This document shows positions 1 through 6,541 of a stretch of DNA of 64,000 nucleotides, in pieces (position 1 is the stretch's first letter; every line of letters starts with the position of its first letter). Both the position numbers and the translations under genes were made by a program. Source of the stretch: Actinomycetes bacterium (lineage in GTDB: Bacteria > Actinomycetota > Actinomycetes > Propionibacteriales > Propionibacteriaceae); the NCBI GenBank assembly GCA_023393755.1, contig JAEXCA010000108.1:13260-77259 (forward strand), read 5' to 3'. The notes under the pieces were generated by a model. It was not told where the DNA came from, did no database searches, and saw only the letters and a program-made list of their open reading frames with translations.

Positions 1-886
1 CGACGATCGAGAACCCCTCCAGCCGCAGCAGATAGAGGTACGGGCTGGGGTTGTTCCGGCGCAGCACCCGGTAGACGTCCAGCGGGTCGGCGGTGCAGTC
101 GATCTCGAACCGCAGGCTCGGCACCACCTGGAAGGCCTCGCCGGCCCGGATCTCCTCGATCGCGGCGGCCACCATCGCCTGGTACTGCTCCGAGGTGCTC
201 CGCCGCCGGGTCTCCGGCTCCTCGGCGGTGTCGTCCCGCAGCGCCAGCAGCGGTTCGGACGGACGCCGCAGCGCCTCCGCCATCGCCACCACCCTGGCGC
301 AGGCATCGGCGTAGGCCTCCGCGGCCCGCTCCGGCCGGCCGTCGAAGTTGATCGCGTTGGCGATCAGCCAGATCTCGCCGGTGTGCTGGTCGAGCACCGC
401 GACGTCGGCGGCCAGCAGCATGGTCAGTTCGGGGATGCCGAGCTCGTCCGGGTTGTCGTCCGGCAGCTTCTCCAGCCGTCGCACCACGTCGTAGCCGAGG
501 TAGCCGACCAGCCCGGAGACCAGCGGCGGCAGGTCGGGGTCGCGCGGAGTGTGCAACTGCTCCAGTGTCTGGGCGAGCACCTCCAGCGGATCGCCGCCGG
601 CCGGCAGCCCGTCGATCGGGCGCCCGGTCCAGGTCCAGACCGCCTCACCCTCCCGCTCGCTGAGCGTGGCCGCGGAGGACACCCCGATGAACGAGTAGCG
701 TCCCCACACCCCGCCCGCCGCCGACTCCAGCAGGAAGGTGCCCGGCCGGTCGCCGCACAGCTGGTGGTAGAGCCCGACCGCGGTGAACTCCTCGCCGAGC
801 AGCCGGGTGTGCACGCTGACCACCCGCCGCGTCGCCGCAGCCTCGATGAAGCCCGGCAGGTCGGGCTGGATGGGCAGGTCGATCAT
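1..886 (-). CDS. trpE: Anthranilate synthase component I (partial, runs off left edge)
   Basis: Makes anthranilate from chorismate, using ammonia delivered by the TrpG amidotransferase; first step of tryptophan synthesis, cytoplasmic. The 295 visible residues begin MIDLPIQPDLPGFIEAAATR and include the N-terminal regulatory half (LLESAAGG, GRYSFIG, LVGYLGYDVVRRLE) and the start of the catalytic half (EAFQVVPSLRFE). The C-terminal catalytic part lies outside the window. ATG at 886 was chosen because the TrpE family alignment begins right there. The gene lies 101 bp downstream of hisI on the same strand, a common actinobacterial order. The LLES motif typical of tryptophan feedback control is present, so allosteric inhibition is likely; this is inferred from the family. 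Confidence 0.93.
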   Translation of the reverse strand, partial: MIDLPIQPDLPGFIEAAATRRVVSVHTRLLGEEFTAVGLYHQLCGDRPGTFLLESAAGGVWGRYSFIGVSSAATLSEREGEAVWTWTGRPIDGLPAGGDPLEVLAQTLEQLHTPRDPDLPPLVSGLVGYLGYDVVRRLEKLPDDNPDELGIPELTMLLAADVAVLDQHTGEIWLIANAINFDGRPERAAEAYADACARVVAMAEALRRPSEPLLALRDDTAEEPETRRRSTSEQYQAMVAAAIEEIRAGEAFQVVPSLRFEIDCTADPLDVYRVLRRNNPSPYLYLLRLEGFSIV

Positions 887-917
887 GTGCGCGGTTCCTT
901 TCGCGGAGCGGCTGGGG

Positions 918-987
918 ATCCAGTGGCTGGGCGGAGTCTCGAAGCAGACCTCCGAGAGTTCGAACCCAGCTCGAACCTCAGGGATCG
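918..987. repeat. Degenerate copy of the dispersed cctcagggatcg element
   Basis: The hisI-trpE gap contains a decayed relative of the elements at 3780-3860 and 49284-49365. It shares agtctcgaag near its left end and cctcagggatcg at 976-987, the latter abutting the hisI stop codon exactly. The middle is poorly conserved, so only the right end is certain. Confidence 0.4.
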
Positions 988-1341
988 CTACGGCTCCTCG
1001 GCCAGCAGCAGGTCGGCGTCGAAGCAGGTGGTGGTGCCGGTGTGGCAGGCGGGCCCGGTCTGGTCGACCCGGACCAGCAGGGTGTCGCCATCGCAGTCCA
1101 GCCGCACCTCGCGGACGTGCTGGGTGTGGCCGGAGGTCTCGCCCTTCACCCAGTACTGCCGGCGGCTGCGGGAGTAGTAGGTGCCCCGGCGGGTGGCAAG
1201 GGTGCGGCGCAGCGCCTCGTCGTCCATCCAGGCCAGCATGAGCACCTGTCCGCTGGCGGCGTCCTGCACCACGGCCGGCACCAGGCCGTCCGGGTTCCGT
1301 TTCAGGCGCGCGCTGAGCGTCGGGTCGAGAGTCTCGGTCAC
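988..1341 (-). CDS. hisI: Phosphoribosyl-AMP cyclohydrolase
   Basis: Opens the purine ring of phosphoribosyl-AMP, the third step of histidine synthesis. At 117 aa it is the usual length of the stand-alone enzyme, without the HisE domain. The metal-binding signature is clear: [13 protein letters not shown] followed by [10 protein letters not shown], supplying the family's zinc and magnesium ligands; the [16 protein letters not shown] substrate loop is also intact. The start is GTG at 1341. A CACAAT-like -10 box lies 6 bp upstream (1348-1353 on the complement), so the message is probably leaderless. It is followed by trpE. Confidence 0.95.
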   Translation of the reverse strand: MTETLDPTLSARLKRNPDGLVPAVVQDAASGQVLMLAWMDDEALRRTLATRRGTYYSRSRRQYWVKGETSGHTQHVREVRLDCDGDTLLVRVDQTGPACHTGTTTCFDADLLLAEEP

Positions 1342-1347
1342 CCCGCC

Positions 1348-1418
1348 ATTGTGTCAGCCGCCGGAACCGGGCCGACTCTCGGTCGTGGTCGTGGTCACCG
1401 TTCCCACGGTGGAACAAT
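1348..1418. promoter_or_regulatory. Divergent leaderless promoters of hisI and serC
   Basis: Two -10-like boxes face away from each other. CACAAT (reverse strand, 1348-1353) sits 6 bp before the hisI GTG, and AACAAT (forward, 1413-1418) sits 7 bp before the serC ATG at 1426. This spacing matches the leaderless arrangement seen repeatedly in this window. No operator is obvious. Confidence 0.5.
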
Positions 1419-1425
1419 GTCCGCC

Positions 1426-2580
1426 ATGCGTGCCTACTCGCCTACGGCTCCTACAACTCCTCCTCGGTCGGATCGCGCCAGCGCGTCCGACGCTCGTCGT
1501 CGGGTATACAACTTCTCCGCCGGCCCCGCCATGCTCCCCCCCAGCGTCCTGGAGCAGGCCCAGTCCGAGTTGCTCGACTGGCAGGGTTCCGGGATGTCGG
1601 TGATGGAGGTGTCGCACCGCGGCAAGGCGTTCGTCGCCTGCGCCGACCGGACCGAGGCGCTGCTGCGCGAGGTGCTCGGTGTGCCGGAGAACTACCGGGT
1701 GCTGTTCCTGCAGGGTGGAGCCAGCGCCCAGTTCGACGCCATCCCGATGAACCTGACCGCACCCGGCGACGCGGTGAACTTCCTGCACACCGGTCAGTGG
1801 TCGGCCAAGGCGATCAAGGCCGCCAGGCGGCAGGAGCTGGACGTCCAGGTGCTGGCCGACGAGGCGGCGTCCAACTACACCACCGTCCCGGCGGCCGACA
1901 GCTACCGGGTGAACCCGGCGGCCGCCTACCTGCACTACACCCCGAACGAGACCATCGGCGGGGTGGAGTTCGACCACGTCCCGGACGCCGGTGAGGTGCC
2001 GCTGGTGGCGGACTTCTCGTCCACCATCCTGTCGCGGCCGATCGACGTCTCCCGCTACGGCCTGATCTACGCCGGCGCCCAGAAGAACATGGGGCCGTCC
2101 GGGCTGTGCGTGGTGCTGGTGCGCGACGACCTGCTGGGCCGCGCCCGTCCGACCACTCCGTCGGTGCTGCAGTACGGCGAGATGGCGGCCTCCGACTCGA
2201 TGCTCAACACTCCCCCGACCTTCGGCCTCTACCTGCTCGGGCTGATCCTGCAGTGGGTGAAGGACGCCGGTGGGCTGACCGCCATGGCCGAGCGCAACCG
2301 CGCCAAGGCGACCGCGCTCTACGCCGCCATCGACGGCTCGGAGTTCTACTCCAACCCGGTCGCGGTGAACGCCCGGTCGTGGATGAACGTCCCCTTCCTG
2401 GTGCCGGCCCCGGCCCTGGAGAAGCCTTTCGTCGCCGAGGCCGCCGAGGCCGGCCTGACCAGCCTGGCCGGCCACCGCTCGGTGGGTGGCATGAGGGCCA
2501 GCATCTACAACGCCATGCCGATCGAGGGCGTCGCGGCGCTGATCGACTTCATGGCGGATTTCGAACGTCGCAACGGATGA
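1426..2580 (+). CDS. serC: Phosphoserine aminotransferase
   Basis: PLP enzyme converting 3-phosphohydroxypyruvate and glutamate to phosphoserine; second step of serine synthesis. The protein (384 aa) carries VYNFSAGPAMLPPSVL near the N-terminus, the phosphate-binding FLQGGASAQF, and the PLP lysine in YAGAQKNMGPSG, all characteristic of SerC. About 26 residues rich in Ser, Thr and Arg precede VYNF, longer than most homologues, but no other start lies closer. ATG 1426 is preferred because an AACAAT box precedes it by 7 bp; ATG 1417 is the alternative. It is followed 5 bp later by serA, forming a serine operon. Confidence 0.96.
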   Translation: MRAYSPTAPTTPPRSDRASASDARRRVYNFSAGPAMLPPSVLEQAQSELLDWQGSGMSVMEVSHRGKAFVACADRTEALLREVLGVPENYRVLFLQGGASAQFDAIPMNLTAPGDAVNFLHTGQWSAKAIKAARRQELDVQVLADEAASNYTTVPAADSYRVNPAAAYLHYTPNETIGGVEFDHVPDAGEVPLVADFSSTILSRPIDVSRYGLIYAGAQKNMGPSGLCVVLVRDDLLGRARPTTPSVLQYGEMAASDSMLNTPPTFGLYLLGLILQWVKDAGGLTAMAERNRAKATALYAAIDGSEFYSNPVAVNARSWMNVPFLVPAPALEKPFVAEAAEAGLTSLAGHRSVGGMRASIYNAMPIEGVAALIDFMADFERRNG

Positions 2581-2585
2581 GGAAC

Positions 2586-3755
2586 ATGCCCTACAAGATT
2601 CGTACCCTGAACGCGATCAGCAACGCCGGGCTCGGCCAGCTGCCCAAGGAGTCCTACGTCGTCGGCTCCGACATCGAGGAGCCGGACGCGCTGATCCTGC
2701 GCTCGGCCAATCTGCACGGCGTCGAGATCCCGTCCTCGGTGCTCGCGGTCGCCCGCGCCGGCGCCGGGGTGAACAACATCCCGATCGCCGACTACTCCGC
2801 CCGCGGCATCCCGGTCTTCAACACCCCCGGCGCCAACGCCAACGCGGTGAAGGAACTGGTGGTGGCAGCGATCTTCCTGGCCGCGCGCAACATCATTCCG
2901 GCCGCGGCCTTCGCCCACCGGCTGGACGGCGACGCCGGCTCGATGGACAAGGCTGTCGAGGGGGGCAAGAAGCAGTTCGTCGGCTTCGAACTGCCCGGCC
3001 GGGTGCTCGGCGTGATCGGCCTGGGAGCGATCGGCGTCGAGGTGGCGAACGCCGCGGTCGGCCTGGGCATGCGGGTGATGGGCTACGACCCGGGGATCAC
3101 CGTGGAGCACGCCTGGAAGCTCTCCAGCCAGGTCGAGCACGTCACGAACCTGGAGCAGCTGCTGAAGCGCGCCGACATCGTCACCGTCCACGTGCCGCTG
3201 CTGGACGCCACCCGCGGCCTGATCGGCGCCGACCAGCTGGCGCTGATGAAGAAGTCCTCGGTGGTGGTGAACTTCTCCCGCGGTCCGATCGTCGACCAGG
3301 CCGCGGTGGTGGACGCCCTGGAGGCCGGCCGGCTGCGCGGCTACGTCTGCGACTTCCCCACCCCGGAGCTGAACAAGCGGCCGAACGTGGTCACCCTGCC
3401 CCACCTGGGAGCGTCCACCCACGAGGCCGAGGAGAACTCCGCCCGGATGGCCGCCACCGAACTGCGGGCCTACCTGGAGGACGGGACCATCACCAACTCG
3501 GTGAACTTCCCCGACGCCATCCTGCCGCGCGGCGAGGGCACCACCCGGATCGCGATCGCCAACTCGAACGTGCCGAACATGGTGGGCCAGATCTCCACCC
3601 TGGTCGCCGAGGCGGGGCTGAACATCGCCGACCTGCTCAACAAGTCGCGCGGCGAGCTGGCCTACACCCTGGTCGACGTGGACGGCGAGGTCACCGACGC
3701 GCTGCTGACCCGGATCCGGCGGATCACGGGTGTGCTCAGCGCCAGGGTGATCTAG
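2586..3755 (+). CDS. serA: D-3-phosphoglycerate dehydrogenase (short ACT-containing type)
   Basis: Oxidises 3-phosphoglycerate to 3-phosphohydroxypyruvate with NAD, committing carbon to serine. The 389-aa protein has the NAD-binding GLGAIG (145-150), catalytic Arg232 in NFSRGPIVD, catalytic His273 in LPHLGAST, and a C-terminal ACT domain from about residue 315 (RIAIANSNVPNMVGQISTLV), probably for serine feedback. It lacks the extra intervening domain of the long mycobacterial form. The start MPYKIRTLNAIS matches this subfamily; an in-frame ATG at 2577 overlaps the serC stop as ATGA and is possible. The stop codon touches the left arm of the repeat at 3755. Confidence 0.95.
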   Translation: MPYKIRTLNAISNAGLGQLPKESYVVGSDIEEPDALILRSANLHGVEIPSSVLAVARAGAGVNNIPIADYSARGIPVFNTPGANANAVKELVVAAIFLAARNIIPAAAFAHRLDGDAGSMDKAVEGGKKQFVGFELPGRVLGVIGLGAIGVEVANAAVGLGMRVMGYDPGITVEHAWKLSSQVEHVTNLEQLLKRADIVTVHVPLLDATRGLIGADQLALMKKSSVVVNFSRGPIVDQAAVVDALEAGRLRGYVCDFPTPELNKRPNVVTLPHLGASTHEAEENSARMAATELRAYLEDGTITNSVNFPDAILPRGEGTTRIAIANSNVPNMVGQISTLVAEAGLNIADLLNKSRGELAYTLVDVDGEVTDALLTRIRRITGVLSARVI

Positions 3756-3883
3756 GATGCGCTGATCAATCCACACGGTGGCTGAGGTCGGCCCGCAGGG
3801 CCAAGTCTCGAAGCCCCGGCGACCCTTCGAGACTCGCGCTACGCGCGACCTCAGGGATCGATCTCGCATTGATCAGCGCATCC
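3755..3883. repeat. 129-bp MITE/REP-like element with 16-bp terminal inverted repeats
   Basis: The left arm ggatgcgctgatcaat (3755-3770) is the exact reverse complement of the right arm (3868-3883). Inside lies the 81-bp dispersed core (3780-3860), itself imperfectly palindromic: gaggtcg pairs with cgacctc and tctcgaag with cttcgaga. The left arm starts on the last base of the serA stop codon. It has no coding capacity and may act as a transcription terminator or be a non-autonomous mobile element. Confidence 0.75.
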
Positions 3884-3931
3884 CTAGGACTGGTTCGCCC
3901 GAGGGTCTGTCGGTCGGGCACCACCCCGGGT

Positions 3932-3937
3932 TAACGT
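3932..3937 (+). promoter_or_regulatory. -10 box of the small peptide gene
   Basis: TAACGT lies 7 bp before ATG 3945, the spacing of leaderless actinobacterial transcripts. There is no good -35 box, only TGTCGG at 3908-3913. Confidence 0.45.
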
Positions 3938-3944
3938 GGACGGC

Positions 3945-4115
3945 ATGAAGTCGATGCTGAAGCGGACCTTGACCGCCCTGGCGTGCACCGCGGTGCTCCT
4001 GGGCATGCCCACCCCCGCGGCCGCTGCCGATCCCGCGGCAAAGCTTCCCCGGCCCGGCGGCGCCACTCCGGCGACCGTCTGCGACATTCTGCCGATCTTC
4101 TGGTGGTGCCCGTAG
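3945..4115 (+). CDS. Small secreted two-cysteine peptide (candidate signal peptide/pheromone)
   Basis: A 56-codon gene not assignable to any family I know. The N-terminus MKSMLKRTLTALACTAVLLG is a textbook Sec signal: basic start, hydrophobic core, then PTPAAAA with a predicted signal peptidase I cut after Ala28. The mature peptide would be about 28 residues: a Pro/Gly-rich linker, then TVCDILPIFWWCP. The two cysteines (46 and 55) bracket a very hydrophobic eight-residue loop and could form a disulfide ring near the C-terminus. A TAACGT -10 box precedes the ATG by 7 bp. The stop lies 51 bp before the start of a histidine kinase on the same strand. Visible: signal peptide, Cys spacing, position. 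Inferred: export, ring formation and a signalling role. It could instead be a minor exported protein unrelated to the kinase. Confidence 0.6.
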   Translation: MKSMLKRTLTALACTAVLLGMPTPAAAADPAAKLPRPGGATPATVCDILPIFWWCP

Positions 4116-4166
4116 CGGTCGAGACGATTCGCCCGGCGCCGCGCGGGGGTGTGCCAGACTGCCACT

Positions 4167-5381
4167 GTGAGTTCCCACGTGACCAGGCACCGTCCGGCGC
4201 CGCGGAACCCTGCGTCACGCGCGCTGCGGGACGGCGTCATCGAGGCCTTCCTGGCGGGGGCGGTCTTCCTGCTCTCCCGGATCGAACGACCTGACCACGC
4301 GCTGACCTCGCTCACCCTGGACATCGTCGTGGCCGCGGGCGCGGCGCTGTCCGGCCGCTGGCCGATGGCCGGTGCGATCGTGGCCGGAGTCGGCGCCACC
4401 GGCTGGCTGTTCGTCTGGTGGGAGCGACCCACGCTGGGCCTGGTGGCAACCCTGGTTCCGCTGTTCGCGGTGGTCTCCCGCGGCCGCACCCGGCAGGGGA
4501 TCTGGCTCACCCTGTGGTACCTGCCGGTGCTCCTGGTGGTGGTGAGCGACCTGGACGCGAAGGGCGTGACCGGGGTGCTGTTCAACGCCGGCTTCGCCGT
4601 CGTGCTGTTCAGCCTGGTGTGGGTGACCGGCTGGTTGATCCACCGCAAGGACAGCCGGCTGGACGCCGCGACCAGCGAGTACGAGACCCGGATCCGCGAG
4701 CAGCGCCTCGATCTGGCCCGGGATCTGCACGACACCCTCGCCCAGACCGTCACCGGCATGGTGGTCACCACCGAGGGCATCAAGCTCAGGCTGGACGGGA
4801 ACTGCCCTCCCGAGATCCAGGAGGATCTGGAAACGGTGCTGCGGCTTGGCCGGCAGTCGATCACCGACCTGCGCGGGATGCTGAACGTGCTGCGTACCGC
4901 CGATCCGCCCACCGGGACCGGCTCGGCCTGGCGGGCGCAGTCGGTGGCGCGGGCCCTGGCCGACCAGACCGCGGAGCTCCAGCGGCGGGGGTTCGCGGTG
5001 ACCTCCCTGATCGAGGGCGATCCCGACACGCTCCCGCCCTCGGTGCGCGAGTGCCTCAGCAAGCTGGTGGTCGAAGCCATGTCGAACATGGCCAAGCACG
5101 CCACCCCGGGCGGCCAGTGCTCGGCGATGATCGAGGTGACCGAGACCGTGGCCGAGGCCGTCTTCCGCAATCCCTGCGGGGATGTAGCCGGTCAGGCCAA
5201 CTCCACCCATCTGGGCCTGATCGGCGCCACCGAACGGGTGGAGGCACTGGGTGGCACACTCGACGCCCGCCGCTCGGGGGATCAGTGGATCCTCAGCGCG
5301 CGCCTTCCGGTCGCCGGCGGCACCGAGCAGCTGACCGACCGGGGCCTGGCCGACGGCACCGGCGCGAACGCCACCGCTTGA
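4167..5381 (+). CDS. Membrane sensor histidine kinase (NarL/DesK class), no partner regulator nearby
   Basis: Autophosphorylating sensor. The N-terminal ~165 residues form about five or six membrane helices (for example IVAGVGATGWLFVWW and FAVVLFSLVWVTGWLI) with almost no extracellular domain. Then comes a HisKA_3 dimerisation domain with the phosphoacceptor His188 in DLARDLHDTLAQTV, and an ATPase domain with an N box (VVEAMSNMAKHAT) and a G-rich box (LGLIGATERVEALGG). The DxGxG box is replaced by NPCGDVAG, a variant seen in other actinobacterial kinases. GTG 4167 is preferred: CAGACT lies 6 bp upstream. GTG 4149 is possible. No response regulator is next to it, so its output is unknown. A sensor made mainly of membrane helices would suit a small hydrophobic ligand such as the peptide upstream. 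Confidence 0.88.
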   Translation: MSSHVTRHRPAPRNPASRALRDGVIEAFLAGAVFLLSRIERPDHALTSLTLDIVVAAGAALSGRWPMAGAIVAGVGATGWLFVWWERPTLGLVATLVPLFAVVSRGRTRQGIWLTLWYLPVLLVVVSDLDAKGVTGVLFNAGFAVVLFSLVWVTGWLIHRKDSRLDAATSEYETRIREQRLDLARDLHDTLAQTVTGMVVTTEGIKLRLDGNCPPEIQEDLETVLRLGRQSITDLRGMLNVLRTADPPTGTGSAWRAQSVARALADQTAELQRRGFAVTSLIEGDPDTLPPSVRECLSKLVVEAMSNMAKHATPGGQCSAMIEVTETVAEAVFRNPCGDVAGQANSTHLGLIGATERVEALGGTLDARRSGDQWILSARLPVAGGTEQLTDRGLADGTGANATA

Positions 5382-5448
5382 CTCAGGCACCGTTCAGCGG
5401 TTGTCGGAGGCAGCCTGGCCGGCCGGACCCTGCGCGTGGCGACCGGCC

Positions 5449-5859
5449 TCACCCCGCCAGGTCGTCCCCGGTGAAGGGCACCAGCCGGTCGCTGTTCGCC
5501 AGGTGCATCGGCTCCAGCCCGATCCCGCTGCGGTTCGCGGCCGCGAGCAGGGTGCGGGCCCACGCCCGGTCGTTCGCGTCCATCGGCTCGTTGCCGGGAC
5601 GCGCCAACAGCAGGGCGAAGGAGAAGTATTCGGCGAAATGGGTCAGCACCGCCATCAGGGAGTCGGCGAAACCCCGGTCGGGCAGGGTCGGCAGATCGCC
5701 GATCTCGTGCAGTTGGCGGATCGCGCGCCGCTCCCGGTCGAGGAAGATGAGGTACAGCCGCCACTCGGCGAACCCCAGCGGGCTCATCAGTTCCAGCCAG
5801 TACTGGTGGATTTCGATGTCGGTGCGGAGCGGGCGGTCGAGAAGTTCCGTGTTCGTCAT
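5449..5859 (-). CDS. Hypothetical cytoplasmic protein (136 aa)
   Basis: Not recognised as a named family. It starts MTNTELLDRPLRTDIEIHQYW and has no signal peptide or membrane segment. The composition is mixed helical, with a central block SLMAVLTHFAEYFSFALLLAR and a C-terminal block of charged and hydrophobic residues. ATG 5859 follows an AAGGAT ribosome site by 7 bp. It begins just downstream of the GH3 remnant on the same strand and converges on the histidine kinase gene. Coding-like third-position GC bias supports a real gene; the function cannot be stated. Confidence 0.6.
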   Translation of the reverse strand: MTNTELLDRPLRTDIEIHQYWLELMSPLGFAEWRLYLIFLDRERRAIRQLHEIGDLPTLPDRGFADSLMAVLTHFAEYFSFALLLARPGNEPMDANDRAWARTLLAAANRSGIGLEPMHLANSDRLVPFTGDDLAG

Positions 5860-5934
5860 GCCGGGATCCTTGGCGGCGGTCGGCGGAATGCGCCAGTTGT
5901 CCACAGCCGCGGGTACCGGCGGCAGCGCCTGGGG

Positions 5935-6388
5935 ATAACCGGGCTCCGCCGCGCGCCGGATCGCCGAAGTGGTCGAGTTGATCGACCGCGTACAGATCGG
6001 CCATGACGAAGCCGCCGAAGCCCCACTTCTCCCGCAGCAGACCGATCAGCAGTTCGCGGTTGGCGGTGCACGGCACGCCGTCGATGGAACAGGGCGGCCA
6101 CCTCCGCGCCATCCTCGGCAGGATCCCGGTCCCCAGTCCGTCCCGGACCACGCGTCCGCCCGGTGCAGGCTGTAGATCGAACCCAGCCGCGCCACCGCTC
6201 GATCTCGGCGTGGAGCTCGTCGGTCAACTCGTAGGTGGAGCCGGTTCGCCGGTGGGCATGCCAACCGAGCATCGCTGGTTGGGCTGCTCCACCTTCTCCC
6301 GCAGCGAGAGCCGCCCGAGAAGATCCTCGACCCGTTCCGCACCGGCGAGCGTGATGTCCTGATACGGGTACCGGAGGTCGAACAGCAT
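5935..6388 (-). pseudogene. Glycoside hydrolase family 3 beta-glucosidase remnant
   Basis: A broken gene. It opens with a perfect AGGAGG ribosome site and ATG 6388, then MLFDLRYPYQDITLAGAERV and DLLGRLSLREKVEQ, the usual GH3 N-terminus. That frame stops after about 50 codons. Homology continues in a second frame (RRTGSTYELTDELHAEIERW), returns in a third (GSIYSLHRADAWSG), and after a large internal deletion resumes as SIDGVPCTANRELLIGLLRE and KWGFGGFVMADLYAVDQL, the region around the GH3 nucleophile. Several frameshifts and loss of most of the barrel mean no active enzyme. It is a different GH3 subfamily from the intact gene at 12338-14575. Confidence 0.8.
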
Positions 6389-6541
6389 GGCTGACCTCCT
6401 GGAGGGAGAGACGGGTCGAGACGACAGGGCGACAAACTCGCTGTCGCCCGATCCGGCACGATACTCCGGATCAGCCCTCAGCGGCGGTCCCCGGCCGCAA
6501 CCCGCCGCCCGAGGACCGCCCGCTGCTCAGCCGACCGTCCG

